Below, piece by piece: positions 18,674-28,187 of a DNA stretch of 64,000 nucleotides; the stretch's first letter is position 1, and every line of letters begins with the position of its first letter. Below the pieces are notes generated by a model. The model searched no databases, was not told the DNA's origin, and saw only the letters and a list, made by a program, of their open reading frames with translations. Where the stretch lies: NCBI GenBank assembly GCA_029238215.1, contig JAQWGN010000008.1:1-64000 (forward strand), read 5' to 3'. Made by a program: the position numbers and the translations under genes. This DNA comes from Flavobacteriaceae bacterium. Its GTDB lineage: Bacteria; Bacteroidota; Bacteroidia; Flavobacteriales; Flavobacteriaceae.

Positions 18674-19747
18674 TTACTGTTGGATGGTTTGTGCAAACGT
18701 AGTTTGCTGCGCCAACCAATTGTTAAAATCCTTTTCTTCCTCAACAACAATTTTCATTTGCATATTATAATGCGATGCCCCACAAATTTTATTACAAAGC
18801 AATAAAAAATCAAACTGATACGGATCAAGTGCCTCTTCGCCATTGGCAATGAGAGTCTTGCTATTTTCGAAACGTATCTTGTTAATTTTATTCACCTTAG
18901 CTGTCATATCCGCTGTTTGACGCATTTCTTCAGTGGTCATGGATGGCGTAAATGCAAATTCAGTAATCATTCCTGGCACACAATTCATTTGTGCTCTAAA
19001 GTGAGGCATATAAGCCGAATGCAAAACATCTTGTGAGCGCATTTTAAAAATGACCTCTCGCCCTTTAGGTAAATGTAATTCCTGAACAATAACATCATCC
19101 AGTCCGTTAGGATCTGAAGCATCAATACCTACTAAATTCAATCCATCAAAGTCTTGAAGGAAGCGAACGTTAGCATCTCCAAGTACTCTGTCAGCTCCTG
19201 CATAACGTGCTTTCCAATTAAACTGTTGTGCATATAACTCTACTACTAGAGCTTCATCATTTTCTTCAATATTCATAATGGATGTCCATGTGAATAAGCC
19301 ATACATAATTAATCCAGCTAAGGTAATCACAGGGATAATTGTCCAAATAAACTCTAGTTTATCGTTGTCGGCATAAAAAAGGGCTTTTTGATCTTTTCGC
19401 CCACGATACTGATATGAAAAATAATGAAGTAAGGCTTGTGTGATCGTCTGAACAAAAAAGATAAGTGCAAAAGAGATCCACATTAAGCGATCGACTTCTT
19501 GACCGTGCTCCGAGGCAGCCTCAGGAAGCAATACATCACCCCATTTCCAAAATGAATATATGGTGATGAAATAAATAAACACCAAGAATACAAACATCAA
19601 TTGGCCATTCCAATTGTTGTCTTTGTCATTGGCTACCTGAGAGTCGTCTTTGGTTTCTCGCAATTGCGATAATTCAAATATTTTGGTGATTTGCCAAATA
19701 GCAACTCCCACTAAAACTAAAATCGCAAAAAGAATAACTGCAGTCAT
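18674..19747 (-). CDS. coxB: Cytochrome c oxidase subunit II
   Basis: Carries the CuA electron-entry site on the periplasmic side of the oxidase. The 357-residue protein has an N-terminal hydrophobic segment (about 1-20), two further helices (about 50-66 and 125-150) and a cupredoxin domain. Near the end is the CuA motif CNKICGASHYNM (C318, C322, H326, M329), with the remaining His in VLHSAYMPHFRAQMNC. The residue that is usually Glu in the CxExC loop is Lys here; it contributes only a backbone carbonyl in known structures. There is no fused cytochrome c domain, in keeping with electron delivery by the neighbouring Act complex. Confidence 0.95.
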   Translation of the reverse strand: MTAVILFAILVLVGVAIWQITKIFELSQLRETKDDSQVANDKDNNWNGQLMFVFLVFIYFITIYSFWKWGDVLLPEAASEHGQEVDRLMWISFALIFFVQTITQALLHYFSYQYRGRKDQKALFYADNDKLEFIWTIIPVITLAGLIMYGLFTWTSIMNIEENDEALVVELYAQQFNWKARYAGADRVLGDANVRFLQDFDGLNLVGIDASDPNGLDDVIVQELHLPKGREVIFKMRSQDVLHSAYMPHFRAQMNCVPGMITEFAFTPSMTTEEMRQTADMTAKVNKINKIRFENSKTLIANGEEALDPYQFDFLLLCNKICGASHYNMQMKIVVEEEKDFNNWLAQQTTFAQTIQQ

Positions 19748-19764
19748 TTACGTGTTCTATAACA

Positions 19765-21165
19765 TTAATATACAAATCGTTCACTCTCTCCAACAAACGG
19801 ATCGCCAGATGGCTCTAACGGAGCCTTTGTCATTGCGCGGAAAACCACAAAAATAAATAGCCCAGCAAAAAACAAGAACCCTCCAATTTCAGACCACCCA
19901 ATAAACCACTGATCGCCAACTGTTGCAGGCATAATCATGTTGAATATATCAATATAATGGCCAAAAACAATTGCAACACCAGCCATGACAATAATCCAGT
20001 TGGAGCGTTTGTAATCACTACTCATTAAAATAAGCAATGGAAAAATAAAATTCAATGCAACCATGCCAAAAAATGGCAGGTTGTAATCTTCAATACGTGT
20101 AAGGAAATACGTGACTTCTTCAGGGATGTTAGAATACCAGATCAGCATAAACTGTGAAAACCATAGGTATGTCCAGAAAACACTTAACCCAAACATAAAC
20201 TTAGCCAAATCGTGTAAGTGACTATGGTTAACATTAGGCAAGTATCCCTTTGACTTCAAATAAATAGTTACCATAGCAATAACCGTAACTGCAGTCACCA
20301 ACATACTAGACAATACATACCATCCAAATAAGGTACTAAACCAGTGTGGGTCTAAAGACATGATCCAGTCCCAAGACATCATCGATTCGGTTACAAAAAA
20401 GAATACCAAGAAGACTGCAGAAATGCGAAAATTCTTTTTGTAGTTACTTACATCACCTGCATTGGCATTGTCTTGAGCCAAAGAAAACTTACGTGAGAAA
20501 TAACGGTATAGATTCCAGCCTGTGAGGTAAATTACAGCACGTAGCAAAAAGAACGGCACATTAAGATAGCCTACTTTACCTTGAATGATTTCGTCGTGAG
20601 CTACAGTTTCGGCATCCATCCAAACAAAAAGGTGGTTGGCATGGGCTCCTGTAAGCACAAGAAATACAAAAATAATAACCGAGGCGGGAAATAAATATGC
20701 TGTTATGGCTTCCATAACGCGAAACAATAAAATGGACCACCCCGCCTGAGCTGCACGTTGAATGGCATAGAACAACAAGGTTCCTAGGGGGATCATAAAG
20801 AAAAAGAAAATGGCTACATATAATGCCGCCCAAGGCTTGTTTTGTAGTTGGTGTAATAAATGTTCTCCATGCGCATCTCCGTGATCATCCGCATGAGAAT
20901 CGTGTCCAGTAGTCGCAGCGTGGGAATCATGAGTATCATGAGTTGAATGAATCATGGCAGCATGGTCATCTCCGTGATCGCTTCCGTGATCGCTTCCGTG
21001 ATCGCTTTCGTGGTCGCTTTCGTGTCCTCCGTGCGCATCAGCAACCATGGCTTGTGCTTCTGCTACAGTAGAAGGTGCGCTGATAAAACCAATAGCTAAC
21101 CCAATAGCGCCAAGTCCCATCAAAACGTAAGCGATAATTTTTAGTCGTTGAGCGAAGGTATACAT
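19765..21165 (-). CDS. actF: Alternative complex III subunit ActF (NrfD-like, quinol-side membrane subunit)
   Basis: Membrane subunit of the quinol:cytochrome c oxidoreductase (alternative complex III). About 466 residues with around ten helices, homologous to the C-terminal part of NrfD/PsrC-type proteins. Between helix 1 (about 10-30) and helix 2 (about 110-130) lies a His/Asp-rich loop at about 45-105 with some 17 histidines, built on tandem SDHG repeats. A TTG immediately after the actE stop could also start translation, but the ATG two codons later (21165) is preferred. It lies 17 bases before coxB. The His-rich loop may bind metal; that is an inference. Confidence 0.92.
   Translation of the reverse strand: MYTFAQRLKIIAYVLMGLGAIGLAIGFISAPSTVAEAQAMVADAHGGHESDHESDHGSDHGSDHGDDHAAMIHSTHDTHDSHAATTGHDSHADDHGDAHGEHLLHQLQNKPWAALYVAIFFFFMIPLGTLLFYAIQRAAQAGWSILLFRVMEAITAYLFPASVIIFVFLVLTGAHANHLFVWMDAETVAHDEIIQGKVGYLNVPFFLLRAVIYLTGWNLYRYFSRKFSLAQDNANAGDVSNYKKNFRISAVFLVFFFVTESMMSWDWIMSLDPHWFSTLFGWYVLSSMLVTAVTVIAMVTIYLKSKGYLPNVNHSHLHDLAKFMFGLSVFWTYLWFSQFMLIWYSNIPEEVTYFLTRIEDYNLPFFGMVALNFIFPLLILMSSDYKRSNWIIVMAGVAIVFGHYIDIFNMIMPATVGDQWFIGWSEIGGFLFFAGLFIFVVFRAMTKAPLEPSGDPFVGESERFVY
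20970..21026 (-). repeat. In-frame 12-base tandem repeat encoding His-Asp-rich loop of ActF
   Basis: About four to five imperfect copies of a 12-base unit (plus strand tccgtgatcgct) encode successive SDHG/SDHE units within actF. The period is a multiple of three, so copy-number changes would keep the frame. Confidence 0.8.
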
Positions 21166-21171
21166 GGTCAA

Positions 21172-21717
21172 TTATTTTGTCAATTCGTTTCGTAAATACA
21201 TTACATGTTGGGCAATTTGCCAGCGTTCGGTTGCATTTACCTGTCCAGCATGAGATCCCATTGCATTTTTTCCATACATCAGTACGTGATAAATGCTTCC
21301 TTGATTAATATCGCGATCGGCATAGCTAGGAATTCCTAAAAACTTTTCGCGTGTCATTAATATTCCTTGTCCATCCCCTTTAGAACCATGGCAAACAGCA
21401 CAGTAAACACCATACAATTCTTTACCCTCAGCCCGGTGGACATCTGTTTGTTCAAGAGGTGATTTTAAGCTTGCCTTTGCAGCTTCATAACCCACATTTG
21501 TATTTGGAAAATCGTAAGGGGCCCATCCACGAGCAACACTGCCTTCAACGGGCAATTGCGCCTCTATACCATTATTAAATGCCTTCGATTCAGCATAGGT
21601 TTCATACCCTATTGCCTCATACATATTTGGGAAATATTGGTAATTCGGTTTTGATGGGTTGGAACAAGACAACACCATTAACGAACTTAGTACAATAAGG
21701 ATGCTTGCTTTTTTCAT
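21172..21717 (-). CDS. actE: Alternative complex III subunit ActE, monohaem cytochrome c lipoprotein
   Basis: A 181-residue periplasmic cytochrome c. It has a lipoprotein signal (LSSLMVLSCSNP, acylated Cys at about 18) and one haem site CAVCH with the GSKGDGQG continuation at about 109-121. An axial Met is available in the C-terminal part (VLMYGKNAMGSHAG). In alternative complex III this subunit takes electrons from the ActA haems and hands them on to the oxidase. Its start overlaps actD by four bases, and actF follows directly after its stop. Confidence 0.93.
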   Translation of the reverse strand: MKKASILIVLSSLMVLSCSNPSKPNYQYFPNMYEAIGYETYAESKAFNNGIEAQLPVEGSVARGWAPYDFPNTNVGYEAAKASLKSPLEQTDVHRAEGKELYGVYCAVCHGSKGDGQGILMTREKFLGIPSYADRDINQGSIYHVLMYGKNAMGSHAGQVNATERWQIAQHVMYLRNELTK

Positions 21718-22244
21718 GCTTGATCGTTTTCGTGAATACTAATGGCTATAGCTCCTGTTTTTTTCAACAATGCAGTCAATTTCTTTTCATCGCCATCCAA
21801 TGCTACTTGCATTAAAAACTTGTCGTCGGTAGTTTCTGGCATGGGGTTTTCGGCTTTTTTAAACGGCCACAAGCGGCTACGTAAATAAAACGTAATTACC
21901 ATAAGGTGAGCCGCAAAAAAAACAGTCATCTCAAAAATAACGGGCACAAAGGCAGGCAGGTTTTCTAAAAAAGAAAAGCTTGGCTTACCTCCTATGTTTT
22001 GTGGCCAATCCTGTATCATGATATAGTTAATCATCGTTATTGCCACTACAAAACCTAAGATGCCATACATAAAAGCGGTTACGGCAATTCGTGTTCCAGC
22101 AAGGCCCATAGCATGGTCTAATCCATGGACTGGAAACGGAGTAAATACTTCCTCAATCTGATAATCGGCTTTTTTAACATCCTTTACGGCATGTAAAAGC
22201 GTATCATCATCGTCATAAACGGCATGTACTAATTTACTACTCAT
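21714..22244 (-). CDS. actD: Alternative complex III subunit ActD (DUF3341)
   Basis: A 176-residue protein with two membrane helices (about 52-74 and 96-118) flanked by soluble ends. It belongs to the DUF3341 family found only in alternative complex III operons. The N-terminal part KLVHAVYDDDDTLLHAVKDVKKADYQIEEVFTPFPVHGLD-type region (quoted in part) is characteristic of ActD. It is a structural subunit without cofactors. It overlaps actC by eight bases and actE by four, so tight translational coupling is likely. Confidence 0.93.
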   Translation of the reverse strand: MSSKLVHAVYDDDDTLLHAVKDVKKADYQIEEVFTPFPVHGLDHAMGLAGTRIAVTAFMYGILGFVVAITMINYIMIQDWPQNIGGKPSFSFLENLPAFVPVIFEMTVFFAAHLMVITFYLRSRLWPFKKAENPMPETTDDKFLMQVALDGDEKKLTALLKKTGAIAISIHENDQA

Positions 22245-23622
22245 GGCTGTGGTTGTTTTTATATTTATCTCCCGATGCTTTTAATATCGATTTTACTTCC
22301 GCTTGCGCAATTACAGGAAATGTACGTGCATAGAGCAAGAATAACACAAAGAAGAAACCAATGGTTCCAATAAAAATTCCAATATCAACAAACGTGGGGG
22401 AGAACATCGTCCACGATGAAGGTAAATAATCGCGATGCAGTGAGGTAACAATAATCACAAAACGCTCAAACCACATCCCAATATTTACTACAATGGAAAT
22501 AATAAAGGAGAACATAATACTTGTTCGTAATTTTTTAAACCACATCAATTGAGGAGAGAATACGTTACATGTCATCATAGACCAGTAAGCCCACCAATAG
22601 GGTCCGGTAGCGCGATTTAAGAAAGCGTATTGCTCATACTCTACACCCGAATACCAGGCAATGAATAGCTCTGTAATATAAGCTACACCAACAATAGAAC
22701 CCGTGATCATAATAACGATATTCATCAATTCGATGTGCTGAAGGGTGATGTAATTTTCTAATCGAGATACCTTACGCATAATAATAAGCAGCGTGTTCAC
22801 CATCGCAAATCCAGAAAAAATAGCTCCCGCCACAAAATAAGGTGGAAAGATTGTGGTGTGCCATCCAGGAATTACTGAAGTAGCAAAGTCAAACGATACA
22901 ATAGTATGAACCGAAAGCACCAAAGGAGTAGCCAATCCGGCCAAGACCAAAGACACCTCCTCAAAGCGTTGCCAATCTTTAGCACGTCCACTCCAACCAA
23001 AGCTCAACAAGCCATAAATTTTCTTTTGAAATGGTTTGATTGCTCTATCGCGAATCATGGCAAAATCAGGAAGTAATCCAGTCCACCAGAATACTAACGA
23101 TACCGAAAGATAGGTCGAGATTGCAAAAACATCCCATAGAAGTGGTGAGTTAAAGTTTACCCACAACGAACCAAATTGGTTTGGAATAGGAAGCACCCAA
23201 TATGCCAACCATGGACGGCCCATGTGTATAATTGGGAATAATCCGGCTTGAATTACTGAAAATATTGTCATGGCTTCCGCAGAGCGGTTAATGGCCATAC
23301 GCCATTTTTGACGGAATAGTAAAAGTACTGCAGATATAAGGGTTCCGGCGTGTCCAATTCCAACCCACCAAACGAAGTTGGTAATGTCCCATGCCCATCC
23401 TACTGTTTTGTTTAATCCCCAAACACCAATACCTGTAGAAACTGTATAAATTATACATCCGAGACCCCATAAAAATGCGGTGAGTGCAATGCCAAAAGCC
23501 AAAAACCATTGCTTGTTAGGCGGGTTTTCAACAGGCGCAGCAATATCTACCGTAACATCGTGGTACGATTTGTTCCCTGTTACTAAGGGCTTTCTAATGG
23601 GTGCTTCGTAGTGACTTGCCAT
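22237..23622 (-). CDS. actC: Alternative complex III subunit ActC (NrfD-like menaquinol-binding subunit)
   Basis: Polytopic membrane subunit (461 residues, about ten helices) of the NrfD/PsrC family. In alternative complex III it forms the menaquinol oxidation site next to the Fe-S protein ActB. The fold is evident from the regularly spaced hydrophobic segments and from motifs such as WWVGIGHAGTLISAVLLLFR and IIHMGRPWLAYWVLP, both typical of the family. It lies ten bases after actB and overlaps actD. Start ATG at 23622 gives the expected cytosolic N-terminus. Confidence 0.94.
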   Translation of the reverse strand: MASHYEAPIRKPLVTGNKSYHDVTVDIAAPVENPPNKQWFLAFGIALTAFLWGLGCIIYTVSTGIGVWGLNKTVGWAWDITNFVWWVGIGHAGTLISAVLLLFRQKWRMAINRSAEAMTIFSVIQAGLFPIIHMGRPWLAYWVLPIPNQFGSLWVNFNSPLLWDVFAISTYLSVSLVFWWTGLLPDFAMIRDRAIKPFQKKIYGLLSFGWSGRAKDWQRFEEVSLVLAGLATPLVLSVHTIVSFDFATSVIPGWHTTIFPPYFVAGAIFSGFAMVNTLLIIMRKVSRLENYITLQHIELMNIVIMITGSIVGVAYITELFIAWYSGVEYEQYAFLNRATGPYWWAYWSMMTCNVFSPQLMWFKKLRTSIMFSFIISIVVNIGMWFERFVIIVTSLHRDYLPSSWTMFSPTFVDIGIFIGTIGFFFVLFLLYARTFPVIAQAEVKSILKASGDKYKNNHSHE

Positions 23623-23632
23623 AAATCGATCC

Positions 23633-26600
23633 TTAAGTATTTCTTACCTTAACTTGGTACATTACATTGGGTTTTGTACCGATGCTTTCCAACAAGTGGT
23701 ACATTCGTTTGTCTTCTGTCAACTGCTTTACATGACTTTCCTTGTCGTTAATGTCTCCAAAAGATAGCGCTCCGTTTCCACAAGCATTGGAGCATGCAGT
23801 TTGGAATTCACCATCCTTAATTTCACGCCCTTCAAGCTTGGCATCTAAAATTGTTTTTTGTGTCATTTGAATACAAAGTGAACATTTTTCCATGACCCCT
23901 CTAGAACGTACAACTACATCAGGGTTTAGTACCATACGGCCCAAATCATCATTCATATAATAATCAAACTCATCATTCTTATTGTACAAGAACCAGTTAA
24001 ATCGTCGCACTTTATACGGGCAGTTATTGGCACAGTAGCGTGTTCCTACACAGCGGTTATACGCCATGTGATTTTGTCCTTGACGCCCGTGTGAACTTGC
24101 TGCAACAGGACAAACCGTTTCACAAGGTGCATGGTTACAGTGCTGACACATAACAGGTTGAAAAGTAACCTCAGGATTTGCTGAGGGATCTTCCATTTTT
24201 CCGAAAGTTGATAAAGAGTCTGACAAACCACTAATATTATCAACAACTTCTAAATCTTCTTTAAATGTCTCTTCAGAAGAATAATAGCGGTCAATTCGTA
24301 GCCAGTGCATATCACGCGACTTACGAATTTCTCGTTTTCCAACAATAGGAACATTATTTTCTGCATGACAAGCAATAACACAAGCACCACAACCAGTACA
24401 AGCATTCAAGTCAATGGATAAATTAAAATGGTGTCCTATAGAACGGTCAAAAGCTTGCCACATATCGGCTTCCTTAGCCGTCACATCTATTTCAACATGA
24501 TCACGTGAAACCTGAGTCATCGGATTCCAATACTTAGCGTCTTTCGTGTTAAAGATCTCCAAGGTAGTTTCTCGAACAATCTCTCCTCTACCCATCAAGG
24601 TATTTTGCAATTGTGTACATGCAAATTCATGCATGTCCTTGGTGGCAGTAACAGAAACGGATTGAACAGGACTAAAATTTGTATAAAGCGGATAGGCGTT
24701 AGTTCCTACCTGCATTTCGGACTTCATCCCAGCCGTTTTACCATATCCGAATGCCAATCCTACAGTTCCTTTGGCTTGACCAGGCTGAATTAGAACTGGT
24801 GCTTTTACTATTTTGCCATTTAAGGAAATTTCGGCAACACTACCATCAAGCGCTCCATCAGATTGATTAATATTTTTTAACCCTAACGCTTCAGCGTCTG
24901 CCTTAGAAACGGTAAGGTAATTGTCCCATGTTACACGAGAAATAGGATCTGGGAATTCTTGTAGCCATGGGTTGTTCGCCTGTTGACCATCACCAATTCC
25001 AGTTTTAGTGTATAAATGTAATTCTAAGCCGGAGACCGCCTTTGCTCGCGCCAACCGTTGGATCAAGGCCTCTACATTATCACGATAACGCAACGTATCA
25101 GATTTTTTTGAAACAAAGTAACCGTCGTGAAGAGCGTCATTAAATGAATTACCGCCTAAAATATTGGAAGACCAATATGATTTTATCGTGTCTTTATAAT
25201 TGCTTGAGCTTTCGCTTAAACTTAACAGTACGTCCTGAAATTGTTTGGTATTAAATAATGGTCGAATAGTAGGTTGGGTAAGGGCATAATGGCCTGTTTT
25301 CATTTCTACATCTCCCCAAGATTCCAAATAATGTGGTGTGGCAGCTACCCATTGACAGTGAAGTGCTGTTTCATCATTCTTCATGCTAAAGCAAAGCGAT
25401 AATTTTGCTTTTTTCAAGCCTGCAACAAAAGCTTCAGCGTTGGGAAGTGTATATGCAGGATTTACCCCAGCCATAATAATACCTTTTACTTTTCCTGAGT
25501 TAACATTATTAACCAATTGATTAATGACACTTGCATCGCCTTGACGAAGCTGAGTAGCGTGATTTACGTCAATTACCTTAGAGCCAAGCTGATGATTGAT
25601 CGCAAGTGCTGCACGTTGAGCGTCTTCATTGTCTAGGCCGGTTACGACTATCCCACGTTCACCAGCAGCTTTCAACTCAGCAGCAATAGCTTTTACTTTC
25701 TTTTTGATGGCATCACTTAAAGGAGTTGGATAGGTAATATTTGTTAACTCACCATAAAGAGCAGCCATTATAAACTGTTGTTGGGTAGCAGTCGTTGGAA
25801 TCCTATGATCGGCATTTGCACCCGAAAGAGTCATGTTTGCCTCAAATTGATAATGCTTAGACATGGTTGCCTTACCTGCTTTTCCTTTTGGAATACGAGA
25901 CTTGGAATACCCTGCGTCAAAACCTCCACCTTGCCAATCGCCTAAAATATCTGCCCCTATAGAAACAATGCATGTGGCTTTGCTAAAGTCATAACTTGGA
26001 AGTGCACGTTTACCGTAGGCTTTTTCAAATGCGTTTAGTGCAGCAGTATCCGAAATTGCATCATATACATGATGTGTAACATTAGGATATTTGACTTGGA
26101 ATTTTTTAATAAGCTGCTGTGTGGTTGGACTAGCAAGTGACGGTGTTAGAAGTACTACTTCTTCATTGGCATCGGCCATCTGAGCAAGTTGGGTACGCAC
26201 ATTTGATTCAAGTGTTTCCCAACTAACATCAACGCCTGCTTGTGTAGGTCCTTGAACACGCATGCTGTCATACAACGACAATACCGAAGCTTGCACACGA
26301 GCATTTGCCGTATTGTGCACGGGTGCATCTGGATTGTTTTCAACTTTAATAGGACGCCCTTCACGAGTTTTGATTAAAATACTTGCTGTATCAAAACCAT
26401 CGACAATTGTGGTGGCATAAAAATTAGCAACACCAGGTATAATCTGCTCAGGTTGAATCACATATGGAATCGATGTGTTTACGGGACCTTCACACGCTGC
26501 CAAGGTAGCAGCGGCAGTACTAAAGCCCATATACTTCAAAAAGTCACGTCTTGAGGTATCACTATCAGGAAGTTCTGTACTTCCTAAAAGATCCTCTGGA

Positions 26601-26698
26601 AGCTTTTGAGCAAACTCCTTTTGGCTAAGCTCGTCAACCAATGTGGACTGCTCGTTTAGTTCAACTTCGCTTTTCCAGTATTTTTTTTGATTGGGCAT
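23633..26698 (-). CDS. actB: Alternative complex III subunit ActB (Fe-S / molybdopterin-enzyme-like)
   Basis: Large periplasmic subunit (1021 residues) of alternative complex III. A Tat signal is visible at SRRDFLKYMGFS (about residues 50-61 of the product). The middle resembles the catalytic domain of molybdopterin oxidoreductases, which in this complex carries no cofactor. The C-terminal 250 residues form a ferredoxin-like domain with clusters ligated by CTGCGACVIAC, CQHCNHAPCETVCP, CVGTRYCANNCPY and CSLCIQM. The ATG at 26698 is used; a GTG further up (26728) would overlap actA and looks less likely. It follows actA by ten bases and is followed closely by actC. Confidence 0.94.
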   Translation of the reverse strand: MPNQKKYWKSEVELNEQSTLVDELSQKEFAQKLPEDLLGSTELPDSDTSRRDFLKYMGFSTAAATLAACEGPVNTSIPYVIQPEQIIPGVANFYATTIVDGFDTASILIKTREGRPIKVENNPDAPVHNTANARVQASVLSLYDSMRVQGPTQAGVDVSWETLESNVRTQLAQMADANEEVVLLTPSLASPTTQQLIKKFQVKYPNVTHHVYDAISDTAALNAFEKAYGKRALPSYDFSKATCIVSIGADILGDWQGGGFDAGYSKSRIPKGKAGKATMSKHYQFEANMTLSGANADHRIPTTATQQQFIMAALYGELTNITYPTPLSDAIKKKVKAIAAELKAAGERGIVVTGLDNEDAQRAALAINHQLGSKVIDVNHATQLRQGDASVINQLVNNVNSGKVKGIIMAGVNPAYTLPNAEAFVAGLKKAKLSLCFSMKNDETALHCQWVAATPHYLESWGDVEMKTGHYALTQPTIRPLFNTKQFQDVLLSLSESSSNYKDTIKSYWSSNILGGNSFNDALHDGYFVSKKSDTLRYRDNVEALIQRLARAKAVSGLELHLYTKTGIGDGQQANNPWLQEFPDPISRVTWDNYLTVSKADAEALGLKNINQSDGALDGSVAEISLNGKIVKAPVLIQPGQAKGTVGLAFGYGKTAGMKSEMQVGTNAYPLYTNFSPVQSVSVTATKDMHEFACTQLQNTLMGRGEIVRETTLEIFNTKDAKYWNPMTQVSRDHVEIDVTAKEADMWQAFDRSIGHHFNLSIDLNACTGCGACVIACHAENNVPIVGKREIRKSRDMHWLRIDRYYSSEETFKEDLEVVDNISGLSDSLSTFGKMEDPSANPEVTFQPVMCQHCNHAPCETVCPVAASSHGRQGQNHMAYNRCVGTRYCANNCPYKVRRFNWFLYNKNDEFDYYMNDDLGRMVLNPDVVVRSRGVMEKCSLCIQMTQKTILDAKLEGREIKDGEFQTACSNACGNGALSFGDINDKESHVKQLTEDKRMYHLLESIGTKPNVMYQVKVRNT

Positions 26699-26708
26699 AT
26701 GCTTATTC

Positions 26709-28007
26709 TTAATAGTGACACTTTCCACATTCTAATCCACCCATTTGGGCAGCAGTAAGTTTATCTACTCCGTATTTTTTTGACAATTCTTCGTGAATCT
26801 TGGTATAGTATTCATTGTCTTTAACCTTAACATTGGTTTCGCGGTGACAATTTATACACCATCCCATGGTAAGCGATGAATGTTGATACATGATTTCCAT
26901 CTCCTCAACAGGACCATGACACTTTTGACATTCAATTCCTGCTACAGAAACGTGTTGTGCGTGATTAAAGTACACAAAGTCTGGCAAATTGTGAATGCGA
27001 ATCCACTTCACGGGTTGCGTATCTCCTGTATAGCTTTGGGTTTGTTCATCCCAGCCCACAGCTTTGTAAAGCTTTTTGATTTCGTTCGTGTAAAATTCTT
27101 TAGTATATCCTTTTTCTAAATCCTCTTCACCGTTATATTCTGCAATGTTCATGTGGCAATTCATACACACATTGAGTGACGGTATTCCAGAATGCTTAGA
27201 CACGCGTGCCGATGAATGGCAGTATTTACATTCAATTTGGTTGTCACCAGCATGAATTTTATGCGAATAATGAATAGGTTGAATAGGCATATATCCTTGG
27301 TCAATTCCTACTTGCATTATATAACTGTATCCAACGTAAGCACTAGAAAGCAACAGAAATATTACCGTAACAAAAACTAAAAAAGGGTTCTGTGCATATG
27401 CTTTCCAAAGCGGCGTGCGAGACTGTTTTTCCTTATTCATGAATTCAACACCATTAGCAGCAGCTATCTTCCTAAGTGTTTTATTCACTAAAAATAACAT
27501 GGTTACTAAGGCTGCAAGTACCAACATAAGTACTGCTAGAATTAAATCGTTTGTTGCGCTACTTTCAGGAGCTGCAGCAACTTCAACAGCCTGAGTACCT
27601 GCCGCAGGTGCGGGAGGCGTGTAGTCTGTGTAAGCTAAAATATTATCAATGTCTTCATCTGAAAGCTGTGGGAATGAAGTCATCACTGAGCCGTTGTACT
27701 CTTCATAAATAGCAACTGCTTGAGCATCGCCAGACTTTACCATGGCGGTAGAATTCTTTATCCAGCTATACAGCCATTCTTTATCATACTTACTGCTAAC
27801 ACCAGCAAGTGCAGGACCAACAGCGCGCTTGTTCAATTTATGACACGCAGCACAATTTGCGTTAAACAACGATTTCCCTTTTTGAATGTCAGGCTCTTGT
27901 GCGTTTAAAACAACGCTGAAGCAAAGTGAGAAGAACAGTAACGGTAGTTTGGCTAAAAAGCTGCTCTCGAGCATATAGGTTAATTGATGGTTAAATTCAA
28001 CTTTCAT
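26709..28007 (-). CDS. actA: Alternative complex III subunit ActA, multihaem cytochrome c with N-terminal extra haem domain
   Basis: Membrane-anchored periplasmic multihaem cytochrome (432 residues), first gene of the act-cox operon. It begins with a signal segment (ending NAQEPD at about 36-41) and a class I cytochrome c domain (CAACH at about 55, axial Met in VMTSFPQL). Two membrane helices follow (about 155-173 and 209-229), then a C-terminal module with five more CxxCH sites: CKYCH, CMNCH, CQKCH, CINCH, CGKCH. That gives six haem sites in all; ActA is commonly described with five, so the N-terminal domain looks like an extra. The start could be the ATG 11 codons later; the first ATG is given because it follows the promoter. 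Confidence 0.93.
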   Translation of the reverse strand: MKVEFNHQLTYMLESSFLAKLPLLFFSLCFSVVLNAQEPDIQKGKSLFNANCAACHKLNKRAVGPALAGVSSKYDKEWLYSWIKNSTAMVKSGDAQAVAIYEEYNGSVMTSFPQLSDEDIDNILAYTDYTPPAPAAGTQAVEVAAAPESSATNDLILAVLMLVLAALVTMLFLVNKTLRKIAAANGVEFMNKEKQSRTPLWKAYAQNPFLVFVTVIFLLLSSAYVGYSYIMQVGIDQGYMPIQPIHYSHKIHAGDNQIECKYCHSSARVSKHSGIPSLNVCMNCHMNIAEYNGEEDLEKGYTKEFYTNEIKKLYKAVGWDEQTQSYTGDTQPVKWIRIHNLPDFVYFNHAQHVSVAGIECQKCHGPVEEMEIMYQHSSLTMGWCINCHRETNVKVKDNEYYTKIHEELSKKYGVDKLTAAQMGGLECGKCHY

Positions 28008-28018
28008 GAATTATCAAG

Positions 28019-28026
28019 CAAAATTA
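28019..28026 (-). promoter_or_regulatory. -7 box of the act-cox operon promoter
   Basis: TAATTTTG on the minus strand matches TAnnTTTG exactly, 11 bases before the actA ATG. A T-run about 18 bases further upstream may act as a poor -33 element. Confidence 0.65.
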
Positions 28027-28172
28027 CGACACAGACCTCATTTTAAAAACCTCTGGGCATTTAAAATAATAATTTATAATCCTTCTAAATAATTTATTAA
28101 TACATTGATAATGTGTCTGTTATAAAAGAATTGTTTAGCATCTTTTTAACAAACTTTAATCAAATATTACTG

Positions 28173-28180
28173 TATTTTTG
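28173..28180 (+). promoter_or_regulatory. -7 box for the SPOR-domain gene
   Basis: TATTTTTG, exact match to TAnnTTTG, seven bases before the chosen ATG at 28188. It lies downstream of the earlier in-frame ATG at 28113, so it supports the later start. Confidence 0.6.
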
Positions 28181-28187
28181 TAAGCCT

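Noticed and set aside
20960-21030. Regular short repeats that could look like a CRISPR or satellite
   Set aside because: The 12-base units are in frame in actF, have no spacers, and no cas genes are near.
26699-26728. GTG start giving a longer ActB
   Set aside because: It would overlap the actA end, whereas the ATG at 26698 gives the usual ActB N-terminus.
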